64,000 nucleotides of DNA from positions 310,001 through 374,000 of the forward strand of contig NZ_VCRA01000002.1 in NCBI RefSeq assembly GCF_005938385.1. Reading direction: 5' to 3'. How positions within the stretch are numbered: the first letter of the stretch is position 1; the number at the start of each line of letters is the position of its first letter. The notes under the pieces were generated by a model, which did no database searches, was not told where the DNA came from, and saw only the letters and a program-made list of their open reading frames with translations. The translations under genes and the position numbers were made by a program. Shown one piece after another: positions 27,209-36,078 of this stretch. The DNA is from Paenibacillus mesophilus. GTDB lineage: Bacteria; Bacillota; Bacilli; Paenibacillales; NBRC-103111.

Positions 27209-27703
27209 TTATAGGCTCCCGTGCAGCAGCAGCCGCTTCAATTCCTTCAGCTGCATGCGCTCTCCGGCAACGACCAAGGTCGATCCTGCGGTAAACACGT
27301 AGTCCGGCCCCGGATTCATGCATTTCTTCTGATTTTTCTCCGTCACGGCGATAATGGTCGCTCCGGTTTGCCTGCGGATGTCCAATTGTCCGATCCGGCA
27401 GCCGATGCACCGCGATAACGGTTCGATCCGCACCCATTCGATAATCAAATCGTCGAGCACCATCTCCTGGTTATCCGCGAGCTTGGGTTTGTAAGCGATA
27501 CCCGAGACGATGGCGGCGACGGTGCGGGCCTCTTCATCGTCCAGCGTTACCATGGAAAGCACTTCATCGGGGTCATCGGGGTTCATGTGAAACAAATCAC
27601 GCCGATTATCGTTATGCACGACGATGACGAGCTTCTCGCCACTGCGCGTATCCAGACAAAACTTGCGGCCGATGCCCGGCAAATCCGATTCTCTAAGGTT
27701 CAC
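27209..27703 (-). CDS. khtT: KhtT-like regulatory subunit with RCK_C (TrkA-C) domain
   Basis: A 164-residue soluble protein. The N-terminus VNLRESDLPGIGRKF matches KhtT, and the C-terminal half is an RCK_C domain (IGCRIGQLDIRRQTGATIIAV, NPGPDYVFTAGSTLVVAGE). RCK_C domains bind nucleotides such as c-di-AMP and gate the partner transporter. The GTG at 27703 is chosen because GGAAGGGAGG lies 11 bases upstream and the protein then starts as KhtT does; an ATG at 27733 lies upstream of that site. Upstream, a small inverted repeat (AGACCTC / GAGGTCT at 27792-27810) may be an operator. Confidence 0.82.
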   Translation of the reverse strand: MNLRESDLPGIGRKFCLDTRSGEKLVIVVHNDNRRDLFHMNPDDPDEVLSMVTLDDEEARTVAAIVSGIAYKPKLADNQEMVLDDLIIEWVRIEPLSRCIGCRIGQLDIRRQTGATIIAVTEKNQKKCMNPGPDYVFTAGSTLVVAGERMQLKELKRLLLHGSL

Positions 27704-27865
27704 TGTATAGTTTGCCTCCCTTCCAAGCTTCATTCGGTCTCCCTCTACGGCGTTCCGGCGGTTTCATGTCGAATCCCTCCCTGTAGAAATAGACCTCTGG
27801 TCGGAGGTCTTACTGCAAGTGTACCAGACCCGGAAAATAAGTCTACTCCCCAAGGCGGAAAGTTG

Positions 27866-27893
27866 TGCAAATATTGTGAATGATCGTGAAAAA
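27866..27893 (+). promoter_or_regulatory. isolated partial copy of the shared operator
   Basis: TTGTGCAAA with TGCAAA at 27866, then GTGAATGATCGT with the ACGATTGT-like block at 27880, the same 14-base spacing as the five full sites. No -10 is found at the expected place (27947), and no gene starts downstream on this strand. It may be a relic of a lost gene or a regulator-binding site alone. The rest of the 250-base gap 27734-27983 holds only the khtT upstream region. Confidence 0.45.
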
Positions 27894-27983
27894 GACGAAG
27901 GGGGAAGAGGAAGCGGAAGAGGATAAGTTTATTTGCGGGTACAAGAGCACAAACAAGTAGGCAATCGGGTGAAGACGGGGCGG

Positions 27984-28880
27984 TTAATCGGTAATTTGCT
28001 TGAAAAGCCTTTCCCGCAGTACTTTGGCATATTCCGAAGGGGTCATCCCCGTCGTTTTCTTGAACTGCCGCGAAAAATAATGGAGGCTGTTGTAGCCGAG
28101 CAGCTCGGAAATTTCCGTCAAATTGTAGCTGTTCTGGCGGATATGCTCCTTCGCCTTGTCGACCTTCAGCCGGTTCCAATATTCGAGTACGCCGCAGTCA
28201 TATTTAGCCTTGAACAATACGCTCAGGTGCGTCCTTCCGACGGAGAACGTTTCGCATAAATGCGCGAGGGTCAAGTTGCCGATCAAATGATCCTTCATAT
28301 AAGCGGTTACTTTATCGATCAGCTCGACCTCTTGTCTTTCTTTCATGATCGACGCACGCTGTTTTTTCTCCTTCAGCACCTCCGCTTTGCGGATCAGCTG
28401 GAGGAGCAGCAACTCCAGGTATAGGACGAACAGCTGCTCGCTCCCGAACGGCGATTCGCTTTGTCTGGACAATTTGCCCGCGACCGGATTGGGACCGAAC
28501 GTGTTCCAGCCCTCCTTCATGAGAAGGGAGACGGTCGCGATTTCTTCGTTTCCAAGATGAAATCGTTTGTTTTCCGCGAAAAAGCTTAAGGCGGGGGAGC
28601 TGCATTCGAACGTTACGATGTACATATTGGCCGCGATTTTCCCGTTCGAGCTGGGGCGGTGGAACTCGTTCGGCTCGTATACGAGCATGTCTCCCTGCTT
28701 CAGTTCATAAACGCTCGTATCGGTGCTGACGCTTAATTCCCCGCGGTCGATGTAAACAAGCTCCCAGAAATCGTGCCGCTCTCCCCGATGCCAGTAGTTT
28801 TTGGCCAACTCGAAATAATGGCAGGAAATCAGCTTGTCGATCACAATATCCCGCGTAATCGGGTACCGCTTCAACATCAT
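27984..28880 (-). CDS. AraC-family regulator, third of a tandem trio
   Basis: A 298-residue activator candidate with an N-terminal cupin sensor (HDFWELVYIDRGELSVSTD, LKQGDMLVYEPNEFH) and a C-terminal AraC double HTH (LTLAHLCETFSVGRTHLSVLFK ... ISELLGYNSLHYFSRQFKKTTGMTPSEY, shown in parts). Its ATG overlaps the TGA of the preceding paralog by four bases (ATGA), so translation is probably coupled. Position next to a shared operator set makes it a candidate regulator of the glycan regulon. Confidence 0.9.
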   Translation of the reverse strand: MMLKRYPITRDIVIDKLISCHYFELAKNYWHRGERHDFWELVYIDRGELSVSTDTSVYELKQGDMLVYEPNEFHRPSSNGKIAANMYIVTFECSSPALSFFAENKRFHLGNEEIATVSLLMKEGWNTFGPNPVAGKLSRQSESPFGSEQLFVLYLELLLLQLIRKAEVLKEKKQRASIMKERQEVELIDKVTAYMKDHLIGNLTLAHLCETFSVGRTHLSVLFKAKYDCGVLEYWNRLKVDKAKEHIRQNSYNLTEISELLGYNSLHYFSRQFKKTTGMTPSEYAKVLRERLFKQITD

Positions 28881-29830
28881 AGCGATCCAAGCTCCTCTCC
28901 GGATAATAACGGTAACGTGGTTTGACCTCGTTCGATAGGAAAACGACTCGCGTCAAGGCGCGATAACTTCTTCGCATATTCCGAAGGGTTCATGTCGGTC
29001 GCTTTCTTGAAATGGCGCGAGAAGTAATGGAGACTGCTGTAACCGAGCAGCTCGGATATTTCGGTCAAATTGTAGACGCCCTCGCATATAAACGTCTTGG
29101 CGCGGTTGATTTTGAGCTTGTTCATGTACTCGATCGCGCCGCAGCCGACTTTGGCCTTGATCATGATGCCGATCTGCGTACGTCCGACGGCGAATTGGTC
29201 GCAAAGTTCGTCCAGCGTCAAATTTTCGTCCAAATGCTCGTTCATATATCGGATAATCTTATCGGCGGTGCCTTCCTCCTGTTTGTTCCGCGGAACAGGC
29301 GTCGGCGTTATTGGATTCTCCTTGCAGCCGGAGCGGATCAAATGAATGAGCAGCGTCTCCAGATGCGCCTTGAACAGCTGCTCGCTGCCGAACGGGGCAT
29401 CCTCGCGCGGACACAAGATGCGGTTGCCGCCGACCGGGTACGGACCGAATGAATTCCAGCCCTCCTCCATCAACCGGGTCAGAACAAGCTTTTCTTTCTC
29501 GCCCGGATGGAACAGCTTGTTGCGATGAAAAAAAGACATCGGCTCGGAATCGCATTCGAAGGTGACGATGAAAATGTTCGGGGGTACTATTCCGTTGCTT
29601 CTCGGACTGTGAAATTCGTTCGGCTCGTATACGAGCATGTCTCCCTGCTTCAGCTCATAATCGCTCGTATCGGTGCTGACGCTCAATTCCCCTCGGTCGA
29701 TGTAGACAAGCTCCCAGAAATCGTGCCGCTCCCCCTGGTGCCGGTAGTTTTTGGCCAGCTCGAAATAATGGAAGGAAATCAGTTTGTCGATCACAATATC
29801 CCGCGTAATCGGGTACCGATGCAAATTCAT
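28877..29830 (-). CDS. AraC-family regulator, second of a tandem trio
   Basis: A 317-residue paralog. The cupin part is almost the same as in the downstream paralog (VIDKLIS, HDFWELVYIDRGELSVSTDTS), while the middle and HTH (DADKIIRYMNEH-type linker, YSSLHYFSRHFKKATDMNPSEY) are closer to the upstream paralog, so it looks like a mosaic of its two neighbours, possibly by gene conversion. The frame is open far upstream, but the ATG at 29830 fits the N-terminus of both paralogs and has GGAGGAG 14 bases before it. The gene overlaps the next one by four bases. Confidence 0.88.
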   Translation of the reverse strand: MNLHRYPITRDIVIDKLISFHYFELAKNYRHQGERHDFWELVYIDRGELSVSTDTSDYELKQGDMLVYEPNEFHSPRSNGIVPPNIFIVTFECDSEPMSFFHRNKLFHPGEKEKLVLTRLMEEGWNSFGPYPVGGNRILCPREDAPFGSEQLFKAHLETLLIHLIRSGCKENPITPTPVPRNKQEEGTADKIIRYMNEHLDENLTLDELCDQFAVGRTQIGIMIKAKVGCGAIEYMNKLKINRAKTFICEGVYNLTEISELLGYSSLHYFSRHFKKATDMNPSEYAKKLSRLDASRFPIERGQTTLPLLSGEELGSL

Positions 29831-29850
29831 AGTCGCATTATGCTCCTCCA

Positions 29851-30747
29851 TTACCTGGTAATCCGCCGATATCCTCTCGATAACGTCTTCGCATATTCCG
29901 AAGGGGTCATGTTGGTCGCTTTCTTGAAATGGCGCGAGAAATAGTGGACGCTGCTGTAGCCGAGCAGCTCGGATATTTCGGTCAAGTTGTAGACGTCTTC
30001 GCGTATATGCATCTTGGCCCGGTCGATTTTGAGCTGGTTCATATACTCGATCACGCCGCAGCCTACTCTTTTCTTGAACATGATGCTGATCTGGGTTCGT
30101 CCGATCGCAAATTGGTCGCACAGATCGTCAAGCGTCAAGTTGTCGCCCAAATGCTCATTCATGTATTTGATGATTTTATCGGCGGCGCCGGATTCCTGAT
30201 TGTCCCGCGGGACGGGCGTCGGCGTAACTTTTTGCTCCTCGTAGCCGGTACGGATCAAATGAATGAGCAGCGTCTCCAGATGCACCTTGAACAGCTGCTC
30301 GCTGCCGAACGGAGCGTCCTCGCGAGGATACAAGATCCGGCCGCTGCCGAGCGGGCTCGGACCGAACGAATTCCAGCCCTCCTCCATTAGGTGAGTCAGA
30401 ACGAGCTTCTCCTTCTCGCCCAGGTGGAACAGTTTATTGCGAAGAAAGAACGACATCGGCTCGGATTCGCATTCGAAGGTGACGACGAATACGTTCGGAG
30501 ATACTTTTCCGTTGCTTTTCGGACTGTGGAACTCATCGGGCTCGTGGAACAGCAGATCGCCCTGCTTCAGGTTGAAATGGCCGAAATCGGTATCGATTTC
30601 GATCTCGCCTTTGTCCACATAATAAATTTCCCAGAAGTCGTGCTTTTCGCCCGCGTACTTGTAATTTTTCGACAGCTCGAAATAATAGCAGGAAATTAAC
30701 TTGCGGATTTGGATGTCTTCGCGTATTTCATATCGTGGGAACCGCAT
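29851..30747 (-). CDS. AraC-family regulator, first of a tandem trio
   Basis: A 298-residue paralog with cupin sensor (EKHDFWEIYYVDKGEIEID, LKQGDLLFHEPDEFHSPKS) and AraC HTH pair (LTLDDLCDQFAIGRTQISIM, ISELLGYSSVHYFSRHFKK). AAGGGAG lies ten bases before the ATG. It is the promoter-proximal gene of the three and is divergent from the sugar cassette, the classical position of a pathway regulator. Its promoter must lie within 30748-30860. Confidence 0.9.
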   Translation of the reverse strand: MRFPRYEIREDIQIRKLISCYYFELSKNYKYAGEKHDFWEIYYVDKGEIEIDTDFGHFNLKQGDLLFHEPDEFHSPKSNGKVSPNVFVVTFECESEPMSFFLRNKLFHLGEKEKLVLTHLMEEGWNSFGPSPLGSGRILYPREDAPFGSEQLFKVHLETLLIHLIRTGYEEQKVTPTPVPRDNQESGAADKIIKYMNEHLGDNLTLDDLCDQFAIGRTQISIMFKKRVGCGVIEYMNQLKIDRAKMHIREDVYNLTEISELLGYSSVHYFSRHFKKATNMTPSEYAKTLSRGYRRITR

Positions 30748-30855
30748 AGTCCGTTGTCTCCCTTTCTGTTGGAAACGTTATCTTTTTTCTTCATTCAACG
30801 CGAAATCGAAAAATCCTTTCTTCGACTGCCGGAGATTTGTACAGATGCATAATAA

Positions 30856-30942
30856 TGCAAATATACCGGACGATTGTGTAAAAGATGGTGCAAAAAAGTC
30901 GTTTCATCGTCTAAAGATCGGCATTCCTATCCACGGTATGAT
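30856..30942 (+). promoter_or_regulatory. shared regulon promoter, site 5 (before the sugar cassette)
   Basis: TGCAAA at 30856, ACGATTGT at 30870, TGCAAAAAA at 30889, CTAAAGATC at 30911 and TATGATAACG with TATGAT at 30937. Spacings are identical to the other four sites. It lies in the divergent region between the AraC trio and the cassette, 45 bases before the first start codon. Confidence 0.8.
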
Positions 30943-30981
30943 AACGGTATCACGCGATCATGAGAAGGAGGGCGCTATCCG

Positions 30982-31794
30982 ATGGAAATCGGCGTCGTCA
31001 ATATTTTGAAAAACAACGGAAACTGCTTCGAGCATGTGAGCCAATTCGGCTTGAACGTCTGTCAGCTGATCGGCTGGAATCCGGAGCTGTGCACGCCGGA
31101 AATCGCGGACAATGTGCTGCGCGAATCGGAGAAGCACGGCGTGCGCATATGCGCCATGTGGGGCTGGGTGGCCGGGCCGGGCAAATGGAACTTCACGGAA
31201 GGACCGGTTACGCTCGGTCTCGTGCCGGAAGAGTACCGGGAGGAGCGGGTCCGTACGCTGAAAAACTGGGCGGACTTCGCCAAGCGGGTCGGTGCCCCGG
31301 CACTTGTGACGCACTGCGGCTTCATTCCGGAAAATATGACGGATCCAAACTATGAGGGCGTCGTGGCCGCCATTCGGGAAGTCGCTCAATATTGCGAAGG
31401 CTTGGGGCTCGGCTTCTGGTTCGAAACCGGCCAGGAAACTCCGGTCGTACTGCTCCGGACGATCGAACGGGTAGGAACGTCCAACTTGGGCATCAATCTC
31501 GACCCGGCCAACCTGATTTTGTACGGCAAAGGCAATCCGATCGATGCACTCGACGTGATCGGACCTTACGTGCGTAACGTCCATGTGAAGGACGGGCTTT
31601 ATCCGACTAACGGCGACCTGCTGGGCAAAGAAATGCTCGTAGGCACGGGTAAAGTGAATTTCCCCGAATTTTTGGCGAAGCTTCGCTCGATCGGGTACGA
31701 CGGCGAGTTGATCATCGAACGGGAAATTTCCGGCGAGGAGCAAGCGCGGGACATTCGCGCCACGATCGACAATTTGAATAAATGGCTGGCTTGA
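30982..31794 (+). CDS. TIM-barrel sugar isomerase/epimerase (AP endonuclease 2 family)
   Basis: A 270-residue xylose-isomerase-like TIM barrel. Metal-site residues expected in the family appear in FWFETGQ (Glu), GINLDPANL (Asp), NVHVKDG (His) and LIIERE (Glu), so an active metal-dependent isomerase or epimerase is likely. Strong AAGGAGGG before the ATG. It is the first of four close genes (spacings about 26, 23 and 84 bases) under shared promoter site 5. The substrate is not known; neighbours point to an acetylated or amino sugar. Confidence 0.85.
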   Translation: MEIGVVNILKNNGNCFEHVSQFGLNVCQLIGWNPELCTPEIADNVLRESEKHGVRICAMWGWVAGPGKWNFTEGPVTLGLVPEEYREERVRTLKNWADFAKRVGAPALVTHCGFIPENMTDPNYEGVVAAIREVAQYCEGLGLGFWFETGQETPVVLLRTIERVGTSNLGINLDPANLILYGKGNPIDALDVIGPYVRNVHVKDGLYPTNGDLLGKEMLVGTGKVNFPEFLAKLRSIGYDGELIIEREISGEEQARDIRATIDNLNKWLA

Positions 31795-31820
31795 CCGGCC
31801 CGACAAGGAGGCAGCAGAGC

Positions 31821-32771
31821 ATGAATTTGTTCACGACATTGGAAGGCTCGCTCATGGAGCAATTTTTCCCGAAGGGCTGGGATTTGCAAAAGATCGACCG
31901 CTGCGCAAGCTTGAAGCCGCAAGAGGCGCTGAAGCGCAGTGAGCACTGGAGTCCGGAATTCCGTCCGGTCCCTTGCACAAGTCTCGAGCAGTTCGACACA
32001 TACATGGGTCATGAGATCGCTCTCCTGATCAAACAGACGCGAGACCGCGGGGAGAAGCTGGCGATCATCTTACCGGTCGGCCCGATGGGCATGTACAAGT
32101 GGACCGTCTATTTCCTGAAAGCGTGGAATGTGAGCGCTTCGCACGTATACGGCTTCAATATGGACGAATGGAGCGACGCGGAAGGGAATACGCTTCCTCC
32201 GACGAATCCGGGGGCGTTCCAATATGCGATGGAAAACAGCTTCTATGAGCTGCTGGGCGACTTGACCGTTCCGGTATCGCAGCGAAATTTCGCTACCAAA
32301 GAAAATTTGCCGACTTATGCGGACAAAATCGCCAAGCTGAAAAGCGAAGGCGCAAAGCTTGCCGTCGTCTACGGCATCGGCCGCGTATTCCATATCGCCT
32401 TCTGGGAGCCTCATTTCGCAGGCGAATACGGCTCCGAGCAGGAATGGCGCGCAGCTACGCATCGTATCGCCGCCAAGCTGCATCCGCTGACGATCGAGCA
32501 AAATGCGATTACGAGCTTCAAGAGCCGGACGACGCTCGTGCCGTGTTATGCCAATACGATCGGACCGGGACTGTTCCTGCAGGCCGACTATGCGATCGGA
32601 GGAGCGGATGGAGCGCTTGGACGCGGGATGATGTGGCAGGGGATGTCATTGCTCACGACTCTGCAATACGGCCCGGATCCGTGGGTGCCGTCCAGCTACA
32701 TGCCGACTTTGCCCGGGAAGTTGTTTTTCCTGAATGAGCTGGCCGGACCGCTCGAGCCCGAATTGAATTGA
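31821..32771 (+). CDS. glucosamine-6-phosphate deaminase/isomerase-like protein
   Basis: A 316-residue protein related to the NagB / 6-phosphogluconolactonase fold, with [17 protein letters not shown] in place of the usual phosphate-binding loop and GFNMDEWSD corresponding to the NagB NLDEY/MDEW segment with its Asp. Later parts ([15 protein letters not shown]) correspond to the GIGxDGHIAF motif but with the catalytic-region GH lost in part. It is longer than NagB (about 240-270) and clearly a divergent subfamily. The ATG at 31821 has AAGGAGG nine bases upstream. It may convert an amino sugar in the cassette's pathway; this is an inference. Confidence 0.7.
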   Translation: MNLFTTLEGSLMEQFFPKGWDLQKIDRCASLKPQEALKRSEHWSPEFRPVPCTSLEQFDTYMGHEIALLIKQTRDRGEKLAIILPVGPMGMYKWTVYFLKAWNVSASHVYGFNMDEWSDAEGNTLPPTNPGAFQYAMENSFYELLGDLTVPVSQRNFATKENLPTYADKIAKLKSEGAKLAVVYGIGRVFHIAFWEPHFAGEYGSEQEWRAATHRIAAKLHPLTIEQNAITSFKSRTTLVPCYANTIGPGLFLQADYAIGGADGALGRGMMWQGMSLLTTLQYGPDPWVPSSYMPTLPGKLFFLNELAGPLEPELN

Positions 32772-32794
32772 CCGGAGAAAAGGAGCATTCACCC

Positions 32795-33499
32795 ATGAAT
32801 ATTTTGGCGGTAGGAGCGCATCCCGACGATATTGAAATCTCTTGCGCGGGAACGCTGTCCAAGCTGAAGCAAGCCGGCCATCATATCGTCATCTGCCACG
32901 CATGCAAAGGCGACAAAGGCCATTATACGATTCCGCCGGAGGAGCTGACGGAAATTCGCCGCAAGGAGGCGCAGGAGGCGGGCGCCGTTATCGGCAGCGA
33001 AGTCGTCTCGCTCGGCTTCGGCGACGGGGAAATTATCGCGGAGAACCAGGAGAACCGGATGATCTTCATCGATCTCGTCCGGTATGCCAAGCCCGATATC
33101 GTTATCACTCATGCTCCGAACGACTACATGCCGGACCATATCGCGGTGAGCCAGCTTGTCTTTCACGCCACGTTTTTCGCGACATTGCCGTGGTTCCGGA
33201 CGAAAAACGCAGCCGCCGAAAAAGTGCCGGGGCTCTATTATATGGACAATTTGTCCGGACTCGGCTTCGAGCCGACGTTTTACGTCGATATTACGGATCA
33301 TCTGGAGACGAAGCTGGATATGCTCCGCAAGCACCAAAGCCAGCTCGTATGGCTGAAGGAGCACGACAACGTCGATATCGTCGACTTCACCACGACACTC
33401 GGCAAGACGCGGGGGATTCAAGCGGGCTGCACGTATGCGGAAGGGTTCGTCCAGCATCTCGTCTGGACAAGGCCGAACGCCGTCCGCTTCCCGGTTTGA
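32795..33499 (+). CDS. PIG-L (LmbE-type) N-deacetylase
   Basis: A 234-residue zinc-dependent deacetylase of the PIG-L/LmbE/BshB family. The zinc motif AHPDDIE is at residue 8, with the partner region HAPNDYMPDHIAV. Substrates in the family are N-acetyl sugars such as GlcNAc-malate or chitobiose-like compounds. AAAGGAG precedes the ATG at 32795. Being in one operon with a deaminase-like and an isomerase-like gene, it probably removes acetyl from an N-acetyl sugar before further breakdown. Confidence 0.85.
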   Translation: MNILAVGAHPDDIEISCAGTLSKLKQAGHHIVICHACKGDKGHYTIPPEELTEIRRKEAQEAGAVIGSEVVSLGFGDGEIIAENQENRMIFIDLVRYAKPDIVITHAPNDYMPDHIAVSQLVFHATFFATLPWFRTKNAAAEKVPGLYYMDNLSGLGFEPTFYVDITDHLETKLDMLRKHQSQLVWLKEHDNVDIVDFTTTLGKTRGIQAGCTYAEGFVQHLVWTRPNAVRFPV

Positions 33500-33525
33500 T
33501 AGAAGCGTGCGGAGATACTTAAAAG

Positions 33526-33559
33526 TCCGGCGATGAAGTGAGCGGAGTTACTCGCCGGA
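33526..33559 (+). other. intra-operon hairpin
   Basis: TCCGGCGA (33526-33533) pairs perfectly with TCGCCGGA (33552-33559) between the deacetylase and the last cassette gene. There is no T-tract, so it is more likely an RNA-stability or processing hairpin than a terminator. Confidence 0.55.
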
Positions 33560-33583
33560 AATCCAAGTTGGGAGAGAACGAAT

Positions 33584-34609
33584 ATGCTGAAGGTGGGCTT
33601 GGTCGGCCTCGGATTTATGGGCCGCATGCATTTGACGAACTACAGACGGTTGGAGCAGGAAGGATTTCCGATCCGGGTTACCGCGATATGCGACTTGGAC
33701 GAGAAAAAGTTCCGCGGCATTTTTATCGAGGGCAACATCCAGTCGGCCGACAGCGGCATCGACTTGTCCGGCTGCAGCCATTATACCGATTATGACAAGA
33801 TGCTGGCGGAAGAGGAATTCGATATTATCGATATCGCCATGCCGAGCAACCTCCATGCGGAAATGACGGTCAAAGCGATGGATCGCGGCATCCATGTTCT
33901 GTGCGAGAAGCCGATGGCGCTCAGCACGGCGGAAGGACGCCGCATGATCGAAGCGGAGAAGCGCAGCGGCAAGAAGCTGATGATCGCCCAAGTGCTGCGG
34001 TTCTGGCCGGAATACGAATATTTGAAGGAAACGGTCGACAGCGGCCGATACGGCCAAGTGTTGTCGGCTCATTTCTTCCGCGGCGGACATCCGCCGAAGT
34101 GGACGTACAACGACTGGATGATCCGTACGGAAACGAGCGGAGGCGGCTTGTACGATCTGCACATTCACGATATCGATATGGTCAACTGGCTGTTCGGCAA
34201 ACCGCAATCGGTATCGACATTGGCCCGCGATGTCATACCCGGCAGCTCGTATGACATTATTTCCACCAATTACGTCTATCCGGACCGGAAAATTGTCAGC
34301 TCCCAATGCGATCGCTCGCTGACCGGAGAGTTCGGATTCGAAATGTCGTTCCGGGTTAATTTCGAACGCGGCAATCTCCTGTTCGAGAAACGCGTCCTGC
34401 GCGACAACCCGATGGAAGGCAAAGGCTTCGTGCCGGACGTGTCCAAAGATTCGGGCTATTACCGGGAAATCAAATATTACGTCGAGGCGATACTCCATAA
34501 CCGTCCGATCGAGCGCGCGTCGTCGGAAGATACGCTCCGTACACTCGCCATCGCCGAGGCGGAAGCCCGTTCCGCAACAGCCGGAGGAGCGATCGTCGAT
34601 ATCGCGTAA
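33584..34609 (+). CDS. Gfo/Idh/MocA oxidoreductase
   Basis: A 341-residue oxidoreductase with VGLVGLGFMGRMH at the N-terminus, LCEKPMALS, and GGGLYDLHIHDIDMVNWLFG in the substrate domain. TTGGGAGAG precedes the ATG. It is the last gene of the cassette and the third member of its family in this region; the other two lie 8-10 kb upstream behind the same type of promoter. It likely oxidises a sugar or inositol-like intermediate with NAD(P). Confidence 0.85.
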   Translation: MLKVGLVGLGFMGRMHLTNYRRLEQEGFPIRVTAICDLDEKKFRGIFIEGNIQSADSGIDLSGCSHYTDYDKMLAEEEFDIIDIAMPSNLHAEMTVKAMDRGIHVLCEKPMALSTAEGRRMIEAEKRSGKKLMIAQVLRFWPEYEYLKETVDSGRYGQVLSAHFFRGGHPPKWTYNDWMIRTETSGGGLYDLHIHDIDMVNWLFGKPQSVSTLARDVIPGSSYDIISTNYVYPDRKIVSSQCDRSLTGEFGFEMSFRVNFERGNLLFEKRVLRDNPMEGKGFVPDVSKDSGYYREIKYYVEAILHNRPIERASSEDTLRTLAIAEAEARSATAGGAIVDIA

Positions 34610-34740
34610 CCTTAAACTTGTGTTAAAAATCGAAAAAAATGCGTTTTTGCCCGTCCGGGGGATTGCCCACGGTCGGGCTGTCTGTTATGGTTAAGGTAGA
34701 GTTGCCCATAAAGTAATCGGATAACAGGGAGGGAATAAGC

Positions 34741-34950
34741 ATGCCGTTCAATATTGGTTGGACAGGACTCATCTTGATCGTGTTAATAGCGCTGCTTCTG
34801 TTCGGACCTTCCAAGCTCCCTCAATTGGGCCGTGCGATCGGGGATACGATGCGGGAATTCCGCAAAGGAAGCCGGCAAATGATCGCGGAGGCGGAAGAAA
34901 CGAACGCAGCGGAAAGCAAAAAAGAAGCGGAACGCAAGCAGGTCAATTGA
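34741..34950 (+). CDS. tatA: Sec-independent translocase subunit TatA/TatE
   Basis: A 69-residue protein with one N-terminal membrane helix (GWTGLILIVLIALLLFG), the hinge GPSKLPQLGRAIG and an amphipathic helix REFRKGSRQM followed by a charged tail, the full TatA pattern. TatA forms the pore of the twin-arginine pathway with TatC. GGGAGGG precedes the ATG. No tatC lies next to it in this window. Five Tat substrates are encoded within 36 kb, so it may serve them, but that is inference. Confidence 0.92.
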   Translation: MPFNIGWTGLILIVLIALLLFGPSKLPQLGRAIGDTMREFRKGSRQMIAEAEETNAAESKKEAERKQVN

Positions 34951-35085
34951 CATACGAAATGGCCGCATCGGATTACCGAATTCGGGAGTGACGGGATTCG
35001 GTTTTTCTTTTTTTGTAAGCGCTAACTCGATGGACCTTGTTAGGAAATGGTTGCTATAAAACATCGATTGGGCAGGTGTGGGGCG

Positions 35086-36078
35086 TTGGCCGTAAAGCCG
35101 AAATTATTGCAAATCTTGTCGATGTACCATGAAGCGGGTGAAGCGATTCTTGCCGAAGGAGCCGACGTCGTACGCACCGATCGATATGACGAGGATCACC
35201 TGTGCGAAATCGCCCGCGACGTTGAAGCAATCGTGCTGCGAGCCCCAGCGAGGATCACTCGTGCGGTAATCGATGCGGCGCCGTCGCTCAGAGTCATATC
35301 GGGAGCGGGAGTCGGTTTGGACAATATCGACGTTCGCTATGCGACGGAGAAATCGATTCCGGTGCTTCATGCGCCTTCCGTGAACGCGGTATCCACGGCT
35401 GAGCATGCCGTGGCGATCATAATGGCGCTCGGCAAATCGCTTATTCCGTTTCATCGGCAGATGAGCCGGGGCCGTTACGCGTCGAGAACCGAGTTGAAAA
35501 CGTACGAGCTTAGCGGAAAACGGGTCGGATTGATCGGCTTCGGCAACATTGCCAAAGAAGTGGCCAAGCGTGTCAAGCTCGGCTTGAATATGAACGTATC
35601 CGTATGGGTACGGCAGTTCGATCCGGTCAAACACGCCGAAGCCGAAGAGTGGGGATTCGACATCACGACGAATATGGACCGAGTGTTTGCCGAATCCGAT
35701 TTCGTATCGCTTCATACCCCGTTAACGGATGCGACGAAAGGTATGATCGATCGCCGTCTACTCGATCTGATGAAGCCGTCCGCCTTTCTCGTCAATACGG
35801 CTCGGGGCGGAATCGTCAATCAGGCTGATTTGTTCCGGGCTTTGACGGACGGATCGATCGCCGGAGCCGGACTTGACGTCTTCGAACCGGAACCGCCGGC
35901 AGCGGATTCGCCGCTCCTGTCGCTTCCGAATGTGATTGTAACGCCCCACGTGGGCGGTACGACGGTCGAAACGAACTATACGACGGCGACGACGGTAGCC
36001 CGCAATGTACTGCGGGCACTTGCGGGCGAGCGTCCCGAGCACGTGGGCAATCCATCCGTATACGGCAAATCCGTATAA
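35086..36078 (+). CDS. D-2-hydroxyacid dehydrogenase, phosphoglycerate-dehydrogenase-like
   Basis: A protein of about 330 residues in the D-isomer 2-hydroxyacid dehydrogenase family. It shows GAGVGLDNID, the NAD loop VGLIGFGNIAKEVA, catalytic Arg in NTARGGIV, Glu in DVFEPEP and His in TPHVGGTT. It lacks the C-terminal ACT domain of full-length SerA. The TTG at 35086 with AGGTG upstream gives a family-like N-terminus (KPKLLQI); an ATG at 35047 is possible but poorly placed. The stop abuts the convergent GerP-like gene directly. Confidence 0.83.
   Translation: MAVKPKLLQILSMYHEAGEAILAEGADVVRTDRYDEDHLCEIARDVEAIVLRAPARITRAVIDAAPSLRVISGAGVGLDNIDVRYATEKSIPVLHAPSVNAVSTAEHAVAIIMALGKSLIPFHRQMSRGRYASRTELKTYELSGKRVGLIGFGNIAKEVAKRVKLGLNMNVSVWVRQFDPVKHAEAEEWGFDITTNMDRVFAESDFVSLHTPLTDATKGMIDRRLLDLMKPSAFLVNTARGGIVNQADLFRALTDGSIAGAGLDVFEPEPPAADSPLLSLPNVIVTPHVGGTTVETNYTTATTVARNVLRALAGERPEHVGNPSVYGKSV

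Noticed and set aside
28877..30121. A longer 414-residue reading of the middle AraC gene
   Set aside because: The extra N-terminal 97 residues are the antisense-like shadow of the upstream paralog, match no family and overlap its coding sequence; the ATG at 29830 fits both paralogs.
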